Shown here piece after piece: positions 5,227 through 11,980 of a stretch of DNA of 23,631 nt. The translations under genes and the position numbers were made by a program. This stretch comes from a virus. The notes below the pieces were generated by a model that worked only from the letters and a program-made list of their open reading frames with translations, was not told the DNA's origin and did no database searches. The DNA is taken from IMG/VR virus record IMGVR_UViG_3300044614_002922, positions 1 through 23,631 of that record, one strand, 5' to 3'. The first letter of the stretch is position 1. Every line of letters begins with the position of its first letter.

Positions 5227-5778
5227 CTACTTCTTTTCAGTTGTTGGGAATCGCAATAGCCATTCCTGCGCTTTTGGGGTCATGCCCTTCCAGCTGGACC
5301 AATCTTGACCGCCATTGGTCATGTAGTACGTTATCTCTGCGTTTGTTACTGGGTCGAATAACTCTGTGTTACTCTTTAGGTCGAATTTCTCAAGTCTTGT
5401 TGGACCTAAGTCTCCGATCATATTTATCTGGAACATTCCATAAGAATGATCTCCAGTTTTCTTATCCCCGTTATATGCAAGCGGTCTTCCGTTAGATTCA
5501 CGCTTTGCTATGGACCAAGCTTTCTTAAGGCCTACTCCTTCGAATCCTACAGTCTTAAGTAGTAATACTAGCTCTTCGTCTGTAAGCATCTCAGATGGCT
5601 TGTAAATTTCTTTACTGAACTTATCCAAGACTTCTTGCTTTAGTTGGGCTTCAGTTTTCACTAAAGGTTTTACTTCTAAGGCGTTTATCGGCTGTACAGG
5701 AAACAAAAATAATGTTATCATTACAATTGTAACCAAGTTGTGAGCCAAATCACTTACCTGTTGTTTTATTTTCTCCAT
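5227..5778 (-). CDS. Secreted or membrane-anchored lysozyme / lytic transglycosylase-like protein
   Basis: The C-terminal domain has the lysozyme/SLT-type signature: KAWSIAKRESNGRPLAYN, where the Glu of KRESNG is the expected catalytic acid, then SYGMFQINM (the G-xF-Q-x-N motif), and DPVTNAEITYYMTNGGQDWSSW near the end. This fold cleaves the glycan strands of peptidoglycan. The N-terminus has a hydrophobic stretch (about residues 13-33, ending near PINALE) that may be a Sec signal peptide or anchor, so export could be holin-independent. The ATG at 5778 is preferred over 5784 because it lies 8 nt from AGGAGG, whereas 5784 is nearly touching it. It is the first gene of a six-gene operon. It could be the endolysin or a virion-associated lysin. 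Confidence 0.8.
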   Translation of the reverse strand: MEKIKQQVSDLAHNLVTIVMITLFLFPVQPINALEVKPLVKTEAQLKQEVLDKFSKEIYKPSEMLTDEELVLLLKTVGFEGVGLKKAWSIAKRESNGRPLAYNGDKKTGDHSYGMFQINMIGDLGPTRLEKFDLKSNTELFDPVTNAEITYYMTNGGQDWSSWKGMTPKAQEWLLRFPTTEKK

Positions 5779-5811
5779 TGGCATTTCCTCCTCTAGAGAT
5801 AACGAACTCTA

Positions 5812-5841
5812 ATCATAACATTGTTAGCATAAGCCTGTCAA
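5812..5841 (-). promoter_or_regulatory. Consensus-like sigma70 promoter of the lysozyme operon
   Basis: The minus strand has TTGACA (5841-5836), an 18-nt spacer and TATGAT (5817-5812), followed by a roughly 20-nt leader that ends in AGAGGAGG. It differs from the other promoters here, which lack a -35 and have extended -10 elements. A second TTGACT copy lies 9 bp upstream (5850-5845), so the -35 region is a 9-bp tandem repeat (TTGACTGGC / TTGACAGGC). Confidence 0.7.
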
Positions 5842-5935
5842 GCCAGTCAACTAGAATAAATATAAAGTATACGTGTATAGTTAACTAGTAATTATTTAAA
5901 AATATTTTTTTACGCTTCCCATATGAATTATTCTT

Positions 5936-5944
5936 TGGTAGAAT
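5936..5944 (+). promoter_or_regulatory. Extended -10 promoter (TGGTAGAAT) of the ribonucleotide reductase gene
   Basis: TGG-TAGAAT (hexamer 5939-5944) is followed by a leader of about 50 nt. No good -35 is present. The AT-rich stretch 5885-5912 upstream could act as an UP-like element. It is divergent from the lysozyme operon promoter; the 215-bp region between the two genes holds both promoters and no gene that I can support. Confidence 0.6.
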
Positions 5945-5971
5945 AGGATCTTCACACTAAATTTAACTTAA

Positions 5972-5982
5972 CCGCCAGGCGG
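5972..5982 (+). promoter_or_regulatory. Palindrome CCGCCAGGCGG in the reductase leader
   Basis: An 11-bp GC-rich palindrome in an otherwise AT-rich leader, 18 nt before the start codon. As RNA it could form a short stem next to the GGCGGAG/ACAGG region that may be the ribosome binding site; as DNA it could bind a regulator. No NrdR box or cobalamin riboswitch is recognisable. Confidence 0.4.
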
Positions 5983-5999
5983 AGAAACAGGTACTATAA

Positions 6000-7934
6000 A
6001 TGTCTAAGACTATTGCAAACCCATACGAAAATTTCATTGCGTTATCAAGATATGCAAGATGGATATCAGAAGATAATCGCCGTGAGACGTGGGGTGAGAC
6101 AGTAGATAGATACTTCGGCTTTATGTTAAACCATTTAAAAGAAAACTATAATTACATTCCAGATGAGAAGCTTGTTGCGGAATTAAAAAACGGTGTATTT
6201 GAAAGAAACGTCATGCCATCAATGCGTTCCGTAATGACATCTGGGGCTGCATTAGAAAGAGACAATGTTGCTGGATACAACTGTGCATTCTTACCAGTTG
6301 ATTCACCACGTTCATTTGATGAGACCATGTATATCCTCATGTGCGGTACTGGTGTAGGGTTTTCTGTCGAGTATAAGTATATTAATAAACTTCCTGCCGT
6401 CCCCGAGTCATTAGAGAAGTCAACAACAGTTATCACGGTAGAAGATTCAAAGCAAGGCTGGGCAAAAGCATATCGTGAATTGCTTGCTTTGCTTTGGTCG
6501 GGACAGATTCCAGCAATTGATGTTTCTAAAGTTCGTCCCGCAGGCGCAAGACTTAAGACTATGGGTGGAAGATCATCTGGACCACAACCACTTATTAATT
6601 TATTTGATTTTACAATCGCTAAGTTTAAGAATGCTACAGGAAGAAACCTTAAGCCAATTGAGTGCCATGACATTATGTGTAAAATTGGTGAAGTAGTTGT
6701 TGTAGGTGGAGTTCGTCGCTCAGCAATGATTTCACTTTCAAATATTAACGATATTGAAATGGCGCAAGCTAAGTCAGGCAACTGGTGGGAAGCAAGTCCA
6801 CAACGTGCACTATCTAATAACTCTGTTGCGTATTCACGCAAGCCAGAAATGGAGCAATTTATTGCAGAATGGAAATCTCTTTATGACTCAAAGTCAGGAG
6901 AACGAGGTATATACAATGTGGCCGCAGCTCAAGCCCAAGCAGCCAAATATGGAAGAAGAGATCCAGATATACACTACGGAACTAACCCTTGCTCAGAGAT
7001 TATCTTACGTCCTTATCAGTTTTGTAACCTTTCAGAAGTCGTATTACGTGAAAAAGATACAAAGAAAGATATTGAGCGTAAAGTAGAACTTGCAACTATT
7101 CTTGGAACATGGCAGTCTACGCTTACAGACTTTAAATATTTACGTAAAATTTGGAAAGATAACACAGAAGAAGAACGCCTACTTGGAGTATCTCTAACAG
7201 GTCAGTTTGGTCATAAGTTTATGTCAGGCAAAGAAGACCTTGTTTCTTTAGAAGCATTTTTGATGAATCTTAGAGAATCCGCAAGAGCAAAGAATAAAGA
7301 TGAGGCTGGAAAAATTGGGATTCCTGAGTCTGCAGCAATTACATGTGTAAAGCCATCAGGGACGGTATCTCAATTAGTCGGGGTATCTTCAGGAATGCAT
7401 GCTTGGCATTCCCCATATTACATTCGTACAGTACGTGGCTCAAAGGGAGATCCAATCTCTACATTTTTGAAGGAAGTCGGTATTCCCGTAGAAGATGATG
7501 TTATGAAGCCAAACGATACATACGTATTCTCATTCCCAGTAAAGGCACCAGAAGGTGCAATTGTTAGAAATGATTTAACGGCTATCGAGCACCTAAACAT
7601 TTGGATAGTTTACCAACGTGCATGGTGTGAGCATAAGCCATCAATTACAGTTTCTGTAAAGGAAGATGAATGGATGGAAGTCGGTGCTTGGGTATATAAG
7701 CATTTTGATGAGGTTTCTGGGATTTCATTCCTGCCGCATTCAGATCACTCATATAAGCAGGCTCCTTACCAAGAAGTAGATAAAGATGAATACGATGCAC
7801 TTGTTGCAAAGATGCCAAAAGATATTAGATGGGAAGATTTATCTTTTTATGAGACAGAGGATGGCACATCTACAAATGCTACTCTTGCATGTAGTTCAGA
7901 TGGAAATTGCGAGCTAGTAGACATATCTGCCTAG
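6000..7934 (+). CDS. nrdJ: Adenosylcobalamin-dependent (class II) ribonucleoside-triphosphate reductase
   Basis: Makes deoxynucleotides for phage DNA synthesis using a B12-derived radical. At 644 residues it resembles the monomeric RTPR type (Lactobacillus leichmannii-like). Visible catalytic elements are YNCAF with C95 (one of the redox pair), NPCSE with the thiyl-radical Cys C331 and E333, FCNLSE with C342 (the other redox Cys), VGGVRRSAMISLSN (233-248), and PSGTVSQLVGVSSGMH, which belongs to the barrel core. The C-terminal swinging-arm pair is C631 and C637 (CSSDGNC), one residue wider than the C-x4-C of the L. leichmannii enzyme. The gene has its own promoter and leader and no adjacent second subunit, consistent with class II. 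Function in vivo depends on host cobalamin uptake or synthesis. Confidence 0.92.
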   Translation: MSKTIANPYENFIALSRYARWISEDNRRETWGETVDRYFGFMLNHLKENYNYIPDEKLVAELKNGVFERNVMPSMRSVMTSGAALERDNVAGYNCAFLPVDSPRSFDETMYILMCGTGVGFSVEYKYINKLPAVPESLEKSTTVITVEDSKQGWAKAYRELLALLWSGQIPAIDVSKVRPAGARLKTMGGRSSGPQPLINLFDFTIAKFKNATGRNLKPIECHDIMCKIGEVVVVGGVRRSAMISLSNINDIEMAQAKSGNWWEASPQRALSNNSVAYSRKPEMEQFIAEWKSLYDSKSGERGIYNVAAAQAQAAKYGRRDPDIHYGTNPCSEIILRPYQFCNLSEVVLREKDTKKDIERKVELATILGTWQSTLTDFKYLRKIWKDNTEEERLLGVSLTGQFGHKFMSGKEDLVSLEAFLMNLRESARAKNKDEAGKIGIPESAAITCVKPSGTVSQLVGVSSGMHAWHSPYYIRTVRGSKGDPISTFLKEVGIPVEDDVMKPNDTYVFSFPVKAPEGAIVRNDLTAIEHLNIWIVYQRAWCEHKPSITVSVKEDEWMEVGAWVYKHFDEVSGISFLPHSDHSYKQAPYQEVDKDEYDALVAKMPKDIRWEDLSFYETEDGTSTNATLACSSDGNCELVDISA

Positions 7935-7936
7935 TA

Positions 7937-7945
7937 TGGTAGAAT
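7937..7945 (+). promoter_or_regulatory. Extended -10 promoter (TGGTAGAAT) of the holin-like gene
   Basis: TGG-TAGAAT (hexamer 7940-7945) begins 3 nt after the reductase stop. It is identical to the core motif before the reductase gene. The RNA would start near 7952, at the base of the first leader hairpin. Confidence 0.6.
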
Positions 7946-7952
7946 TATAGTA

Positions 7953-7989
7953 TTGGGGAAGTTCCCCAAAATTCTGGGCACACCGCCCA
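7953..7989 (+). promoter_or_regulatory. Two consecutive hairpins in the holin-like gene leader
   Basis: Hairpin 1 has arms TTGGGG (7953-7958) and CCCCAA (7964-7969) around AAGTT. Hairpin 2 has TGGGC (7975-7979) and GCCCA (7985-7989) around ACACC. Each is followed by AAAAT or AAAT rather than a U-tract. They fill nearly the whole 5' leader up to the GGAG ribosome binding site at 7994-7997. They may stabilise the transcript's 5' end or control its translation. Confidence 0.5.
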
Positions 7990-8005
7990 AAATGGAGATG
8001 ATAAA

Positions 8006-8245
8006 ATGGCTAAATTCAATAAGATGGATTTAAACAAAGATGGAAAGGTAACAATGACAGAACAGATTTTAGCAGCGCTTGGAACATATGCTCGTGCATT
8101 TCTTTCAGCAGCAATTGCTTTATATATGACTGGCAATACAAACCCAAGAGACCTTCTTCTAGGTGGCGTGGCAGCTGTCGCACCAGTAATTCTTAAGGCT
8201 CTAAGCCCAAGCAACAAAGACTTTGGATTTGTAGCAAAGGAATAA
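8006..8245 (+). CDS. Holin-like membrane protein with EF-hand loop (79 aa)
   Basis: A 79-residue protein with two hydrophobic segments, about residues 28-45 (TYARAFLSAAIALYMTG) and 51-66 (LLLGGVAAVAPVILKAL), and a charged C-terminus, consistent with a class II-type holin that forms lesions in the cytoplasmic membrane for lysozyme release. Before the helices, residues 8-19 (DLNKDGKVTMTE) match a canonical EF-hand calcium loop, with acidic or polar ligands at loop positions 1, 3, 5, 9 and 12 and Gly at 6. GGAG lies 8 nt before the ATG. It has its own promoter and structured leader and is terminated 20 bp downstream by a strong hairpin, so it forms a single-gene unit. The lysozyme gene lies 2.2 kb away on the other strand. 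Confidence 0.65.
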   Translation: MAKFNKMDLNKDGKVTMTEQILAALGTYARAFLSAAIALYMTGNTNPRDLLLGGVAAVAPVILKALSPSNKDFGFVAKE

Positions 8246-8266
8246 AATTTAATATAGATTAGAAGT

Positions 8267-8298
8267 GCCCTTATGGTAAAATATCCATAAGGGCTTTT
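8267..8298 (+). terminator. Strong Rho-independent terminator
   Basis: Perfect 10-bp arms GCCCTTATGG (8267-8276) and CCATAAGGGC (8285-8294) enclose an 8-nt loop, followed by TTTTCTAATT. It ends the holin-like gene's transcript. The loop contains TAAAAT, which is also the best -10 for the next gene. Confidence 0.85.
8274..8282 (+). promoter_or_regulatory. Extended -10 promoter (TGGTAAAAT) embedded in the terminator
   Basis: TGG-TAAAAT (hexamer 8277-8282) matches the TGGTA(T/G/A)AAT motif seen at the other plus-strand promoters. It lies in the last bases of the 5' arm and the loop of the terminator. The new transcript would start near 8289-8290, within the 3' arm, so the hairpin cannot form in it. 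Confidence 0.5.
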
Positions 8299-8314
8299 CT
8301 AATTAGGGGTAACC

Positions 8315-8662
8315 GTGGCAGCGCAAAAAAACTTTGAAGTTGATCAAAATACTACTTTTTCATTTGTTATTGACTATACAGATAACAATGACTTACCTAT
8401 AAATTTATCTGGCGCTACCGCAAAAATGCAGGTTAGAGACACAAAAGGCGGATCTAAATTATCATTTACTCTAACATCACCTGCTGGCGGAATTACAATT
8501 GATGGTCCAAATGGAAGAGTTACATGCACAATGACTCCAGCTCAAACAAGCAAATTATTTCACCCAAAATCTTCTTATGACATAATGATTACAGATTCAA
8601 ACAATACAAAAACAAAACTTGTTGAGGGCTTTTTGACTCTAAGTAGATCGGTAACTATCTAA
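8315..8662 (+). CDS. Small beta-sandwich virion protein (baseplate/fibre-associated), 115 aa
   Basis: The layout is 'flexible N-terminus, FxxDxNTTFSFVIDYTD, PINLSGATAKMQVRD, LTSPAGGITIDGPNGRVTCTMTPAQTSKL, SYDIMITDS, LVEGFLTLSRSVTI'. It matches small phage proteins that carry an Ig-like or BppU-N-like domain and attach to baseplates or fibres. The start is GTG at 8315 with AGGGG 5 nt upstream; the stop overlaps the next ATG (TAATG). It opens the fibre gene cluster. The exact structural position is inferred. Confidence 0.65.
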   Translation: MAAQKNFEVDQNTTFSFVIDYTDNNDLPINLSGATAKMQVRDTKGGSKLSFTLTSPAGGITIDGPNGRVTCTMTPAQTSKLFHPKSSYDIMITDSNNTKTKLVEGFLTLSRSVTI

Positions 8663-9114
8663 TGGCAGAAAATAATGTAAAAATTACTGAACAGATAAAT
8701 AAGGTTGTTATTTCATCAGTTGGCCCCCAAGGACCAAGAGGGAAGAGTATCCTTAACGGAACCACAGCACCAGCGGACACCCTAGGCATAGAGGGAGACT
8801 TTTACTTTAATACATCAACAAATGAGTTCTATGGCCCAAAGCTCTCAATCTCCACATGGAGCGGAGCTAACAAAATTGATCTTGTTACTAAAGAAGACGT
8901 AGCCTTTGTTTATTCATGGGAGATGTCCCAAGTTCAAGGACCAGTCTCTGGTGTGTATTCTGTAGCAATAAATCATAATTTAGGATTTAGTCCAAACGTA
9001 ACCGTGATATCTAGCGCAGGCGACGTATTGGAAACAGGAATAGATTATAATAGTCTTAATAGTTTAACACTGACGATGGCCCAACCATTTTCAGGGACAG
9101 CGCATCTGTCGTAA
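8662..9114 (+). CDS. Short fibre-like virion protein with collagen-like stub (150 aa)
   Basis: A VGPQGPRGKSI stretch (about residues 18-28) is a short Gly-x-y segment. It is followed by an EGDFYFNTSTNEFYGPK module, a form of the 'GxIYYNxxxxxLxxYxGxxW' fibre module that recurs in the next genes. The C-terminal 60 residues (AINHNLGFSPNVTVIS...TSLTLTMAQPFSGTAHLS pattern) match the C-terminal domain of the 466-residue fibre that follows, suggesting a duplicated tip domain. The start overlaps the preceding stop. This is likely a minor tail or fibre component. Confidence 0.65.
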   Translation: MAENNVKITEQINKVVISSVGPQGPRGKSILNGTTAPADTLGIEGDFYFNTSTNEFYGPKLSISTWSGANKIDLVTKEDVAFVYSWEMSQVQGPVSGVYSVAINHNLGFSPNVTVISSAGDVLETGIDYNSLNSLTLTMAQPFSGTAHLS

Positions 9115-9126
9115 AGGAGAAAGAAA

Positions 9127-10527
9127 ATGGCAAAAAAATTCTTAGTTAGTTTAGACCTCAATAAGAATGAGTTACTAAATGCTAGAATCCAAAACTTAGG
9201 TGCTGCTCCATCCAGCCCAGTATCTGGACAGATATACTACAATACTGGATCAAATATTCTTTATTTCTACAATGGAACAGAATGGACACCAACCTCTGGA
9301 TCTACAGAAGTAATTCAAGATATTATTGGTTCTTCTGTCCTAGCTGGAACAGCGTTAACAGCAACATATGACGACACAGCGGGTACAACAACATTAAAAC
9401 TTAATGATACAGCCGTAACACCAGGATCTTTTGGATCACAAACAAAGATACCTACATTTACAGTAGATCAGCAAGGTAGATTAACAGCTGCAGGCGAAGC
9501 AGATGTAGCCACAACTCTTACAATTTCAGATGATACATCTGCAACAATTGGAATTAATCTTCTTACAGAAACTCTTGAAGTTAATGGCGGAGAAGGAATC
9601 GATGTAACAGTAAGCGGAGATACATTAACTATTTCAGCTGAAGACGCATCTGCATTTAACAAAGGTGTTGCTTCTTTTGCAACAACAGACTTTGTAGTAA
9701 CAAATGGAAACGTAGCCCTTAACCAAGAATCAATACAAGACATCGTTGGCGGAATGGTTTCAACAAATACCGAATCTGGTATTTCAGTAACATACGACGA
9801 TGCAAATGGAAAATTAGATTTTGATGTAGCAGATCCTACAATTACTCTTTCAGGAGATGTAACTGGTTCTGCAACAATGACAAATCTTGGTGATGTAACA
9901 ATTACAACTACAGTTGCACCAAATTCTGTAGAGCTTGGAACTGATACAACAGGCGACTATGTTGCAAACATTCAAGGTACAGCAAATGAAATTACAGTAA
10001 GCCCAACATCAGGTGAAGGCACAACAGTAACAATTGGTTTGCCAGACGATGTAACAATTGGAAATAACCTTAACGTTCTTGGAGATCTTAATGTAACTGG
10101 GTCTATCAATGCAGTTAATACAACACAAGTAAATATTTCTGATAATTACATTAACCTTAACAGCGATATGCCAGAGGAAAATACTCCCTCTGTAGATGCT
10201 GGAATCAAAGTACACCGTGGCCTAGAAGCAGATGTTGATCTTAAGTGGAATGAAACCACAGACAACTGGACCCTAACAAATAATGGATCAGACTATCATG
10301 CTCTTGCAAGAAAATATGCAGCAGACCTTTCTAACGCTTCATCTTTAACATCTTTAGTTGTTACACACAATTTAGGATCAGACGATGTTACTGTTCAAGT
10401 ATTTGAGACAGCAGGATCAAAGGCATTAGTTGAAACAGACGTTGAGCGTACATCTTTAAATACAATTACATTAAAATTTGCAACAGCCCCTGCAAGTGGA
10501 GCATATAGAGTCGTAATTACTGGTTAA
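9127..10527 (+). CDS. Tail-fibre / adhesin-like virion protein (466 aa)
   Basis: A modular fibre rich in Thr, Ser, Asn and Gly. Residues about 32-56 carry the IYYNTGSNILYFYNGTEWTP module. The centre has repeated beta-strand units with motifs such as LTATYDDTAG, SVTYDDANGKLDFDV, SGDVTGSATM and GDVTITTTV, typical of long beta-helical or beta-solenoid phage fibres. The C-terminal ~70 residues (VVTHNLGSDDVTVQVFETAG...ASGAYRVVITG) form a compact tip domain shared with the previous gene product. AGGAG lies 8 nt before the ATG. It probably contributes to host recognition; the sequence does not identify the receptor. Confidence 0.75.
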   Translation: MAKKFLVSLDLNKNELLNARIQNLGAAPSSPVSGQIYYNTGSNILYFYNGTEWTPTSGSTEVIQDIIGSSVLAGTALTATYDDTAGTTTLKLNDTAVTPGSFGSQTKIPTFTVDQQGRLTAAGEADVATTLTISDDTSATIGINLLTETLEVNGGEGIDVTVSGDTLTISAEDASAFNKGVASFATTDFVVTNGNVALNQESIQDIVGGMVSTNTESGISVTYDDANGKLDFDVADPTITLSGDVTGSATMTNLGDVTITTTVAPNSVELGTDTTGDYVANIQGTANEITVSPTSGEGTTVTIGLPDDVTIGNNLNVLGDLNVTGSINAVNTTQVNISDNYINLNSDMPEENTPSVDAGIKVHRGLEADVDLKWNETTDNWTLTNNGSDYHALARKYAADLSNASSLTSLVVTHNLGSDDVTVQVFETAGSKALVETDVERTSLNTITLKFATAPASGAYRVVITG

Positions 10528-10538
10528 GGAGACGCTAA

Positions 10539-10874
10539 ATGTCAGTTAAAAGATTAGTTCCACTTAATACAACAGAATTACCTTCAGACCCTATATCAGG
10601 TAGAGCTGGAGATATATACTATAATAGTTCTGCTCAAGAACTTCGTGTATATACTGGAACAGAGTGGAAGCCAATTGGTGGAGACACAGAAACAGGCGTA
10701 CTAGTTCATCAACATACGTATGATGGTGACATATACTCTGTTGAAGCCGTTTCAACTTCCGCAGCTTTTATAGAGGGTGGAACACCACAGTCTACGGGAG
10801 ACCCAGTAGATGGCGGAACACCAAATCTTACTGGCACTACAAATTTCAATATAGTTGACGGAGGAACACCATAA
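10539..10874 (+). CDS. Small fibre-module protein with GGTP repeats (111 aa)
   Basis: The N-terminal half is the fibre module GDIYYNSSAQELRVYTGTEWKPI (about residues 25-47). The C-terminal half has a His-containing VHQHTYDGDIYS stretch and three copies of GGTP (EGGTPQSTG, DGGTPNLTG, DGGTP), the last being the C-terminus itself. GGAG lies 8 nt before the ATG. The stop overlaps the next ATG, and GGAGG inside the final GGTP codons serves as the next gene's ribosome binding site. It may be an adaptor or a reduced fibre. Confidence 0.65.
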   Translation: MSVKRLVPLNTTELPSDPISGRAGDIYYNSSAQELRVYTGTEWKPIGGDTETGVLVHQHTYDGDIYSVEAVSTSAAFIEGGTPQSTGDPVDGGTPNLTGTTNFNIVDGGTP

Positions 10875-11974
10875 TGGCAGTTAGTATTAGAGTTAGAAGA
10901 GGCACCACAACTCAGTGGAATGCATCTACAAATATTCTTGCAGCGGGAGAAATTGGACTAGATACAACACTAGCAAAGATAAAGATTGGAAATGGTTCTG
11001 CTTTATGGCAAGCCCTTCCATATTTTAGCGTAGCCCCATCTGAACTTTTAAGCTTAACGCAAGAATATATTTCTGATACTATTTTAGATGGCACGGGTTT
11101 AGATAAAAGCTTTAATGCAGGCACTGGAAAACTAACATTATCTGTAGATAGTACAATTGCAAATAAAACATATGTTGATACAGCAGTCACATCCTTAGCT
11201 TCAACTGCTGCTGTAACATACCTTACATCTGATTTGTATGGTAACCCAGACGGAGTTGCTACACTTGATGAAAATGGTAAGATTCCAGATTCTGAAATTC
11301 CAGCAACAATTACAAGAGACACTGAGTTATCTTCAGCAATTTCTACAGAAGTAACAGATAGAAATACAGCAATTACAAATGCGATAGCCGATCTTCTAGA
11401 TTCTGCGCCAGAAGCTCTAAACACATTAAATGAATTATCTGCAGCTTTAGCAAATGATCCCGATTTTGCTACCACCCTAACAACAACCGTTGGTCAGAAG
11501 CTTGATTCTTCTTTGGCTGCAACAACATATGCTCCAATAGCATCTCCAACCTTTACAGGAACCGTATCAGGTGTTACAAAAGCACACGTAGGTCTTGGAA
11601 ATGTTGATAATACATCGGATGCTGGAAAGCCAATTTCAACTTTGGTTCAAGCAGCCCTAGACACCAAAATAAACGAAATTATTGAATTTAATGCACAAAG
11701 CGGATCATATACATTACAATCCACAGATGTAGGAAGACTTATAGAAATGTCGGGCGGCGGAACCTTGACAATACCTTCCGATGCAGGGTATAATTTTCCA
11801 ATAGGCACATCTATAGAAATTTTACAAACAGGAACCTCACAGGTTACTATAGCTGGAACAGGATTTACCCCAAATTCTACACCAGGTCTCAAGCTTAGAA
11901 CACAGTGGTCAAGCGCATCGCTATTGAAGAGAGGCAGTAACAGTTGGGTCGTATTGGGTGACCTAGCAGTATAA
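10874..11974 (+). CDS. Tail fibre with hyaluronidase/tropism-determinant-like N-terminus (366 aa)
   Basis: The N-terminus (IRVRRGTTTQWNASTNILAAGEIGLDTT...IKIGNGSALWQALPYF, residues 4-50) is the module common at the start of phage fibre and tropism proteins, likely for attachment or trimerisation. Next come PDGVATLDENGKIPDSEIPATI and AHVGLGNVDNTSDAGKP, both well-known fibre repeats, separated by an AP-LNTLNELSAAL...FATTLTTTVGQKL stretch that also occurs in the 704-residue fibre downstream. The last 100 residues form a beta-rich tip domain (ESMSGGGTLTIPSDAGYNFPIGTSIEILQTG-like). It is expected to form a homotrimer in the adsorption apparatus. Confidence 0.8.
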   Translation: MAVSIRVRRGTTTQWNASTNILAAGEIGLDTTLAKIKIGNGSALWQALPYFSVAPSELLSLTQEYISDTILDGTGLDKSFNAGTGKLTLSVDSTIANKTYVDTAVTSLASTAAVTYLTSDLYGNPDGVATLDENGKIPDSEIPATITRDTELSSAISTEVTDRNTAITNAIADLLDSAPEALNTLNELSAALANDPDFATTLTTTVGQKLDSSLAATTYAPIASPTFTGTVSGVTKAHVGLGNVDNTSDAGKPISTLVQAALDTKINEIIEFNAQSGSYTLQSTDVGRLIEMSGGGTLTIPSDAGYNFPIGTSIEILQTGTSQVTIAGTGFTPNSTPGLKLRTQWSSASLLKRGSNSWVVLGDLAV

Positions 11975-11980
11975 AACAAA

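Noticed and set aside
5944-5999. Cobalamin riboswitch or NrdR box before the class II reductase
   Set aside because: The leader is only about 50 nt, too short for a cobalamin riboswitch, and no NrdR-like palindrome is recognisable; only CCGCCAGGCGG is seen.
6152-6841. Long minus-strand ORF of 229 codons
   Set aside because: It lies entirely inside the ribonucleotide reductase gene, whose catalytic motifs are intact; the minus-strand product has no recognisable domain and no promoter or ribosome binding site.
10912-11475. Minus-strand ORF of 187 codons within the fibre genes
   Set aside because: It is the antisense shadow of the 366-residue fibre gene; its sequence is low-complexity and has no supporting signals.
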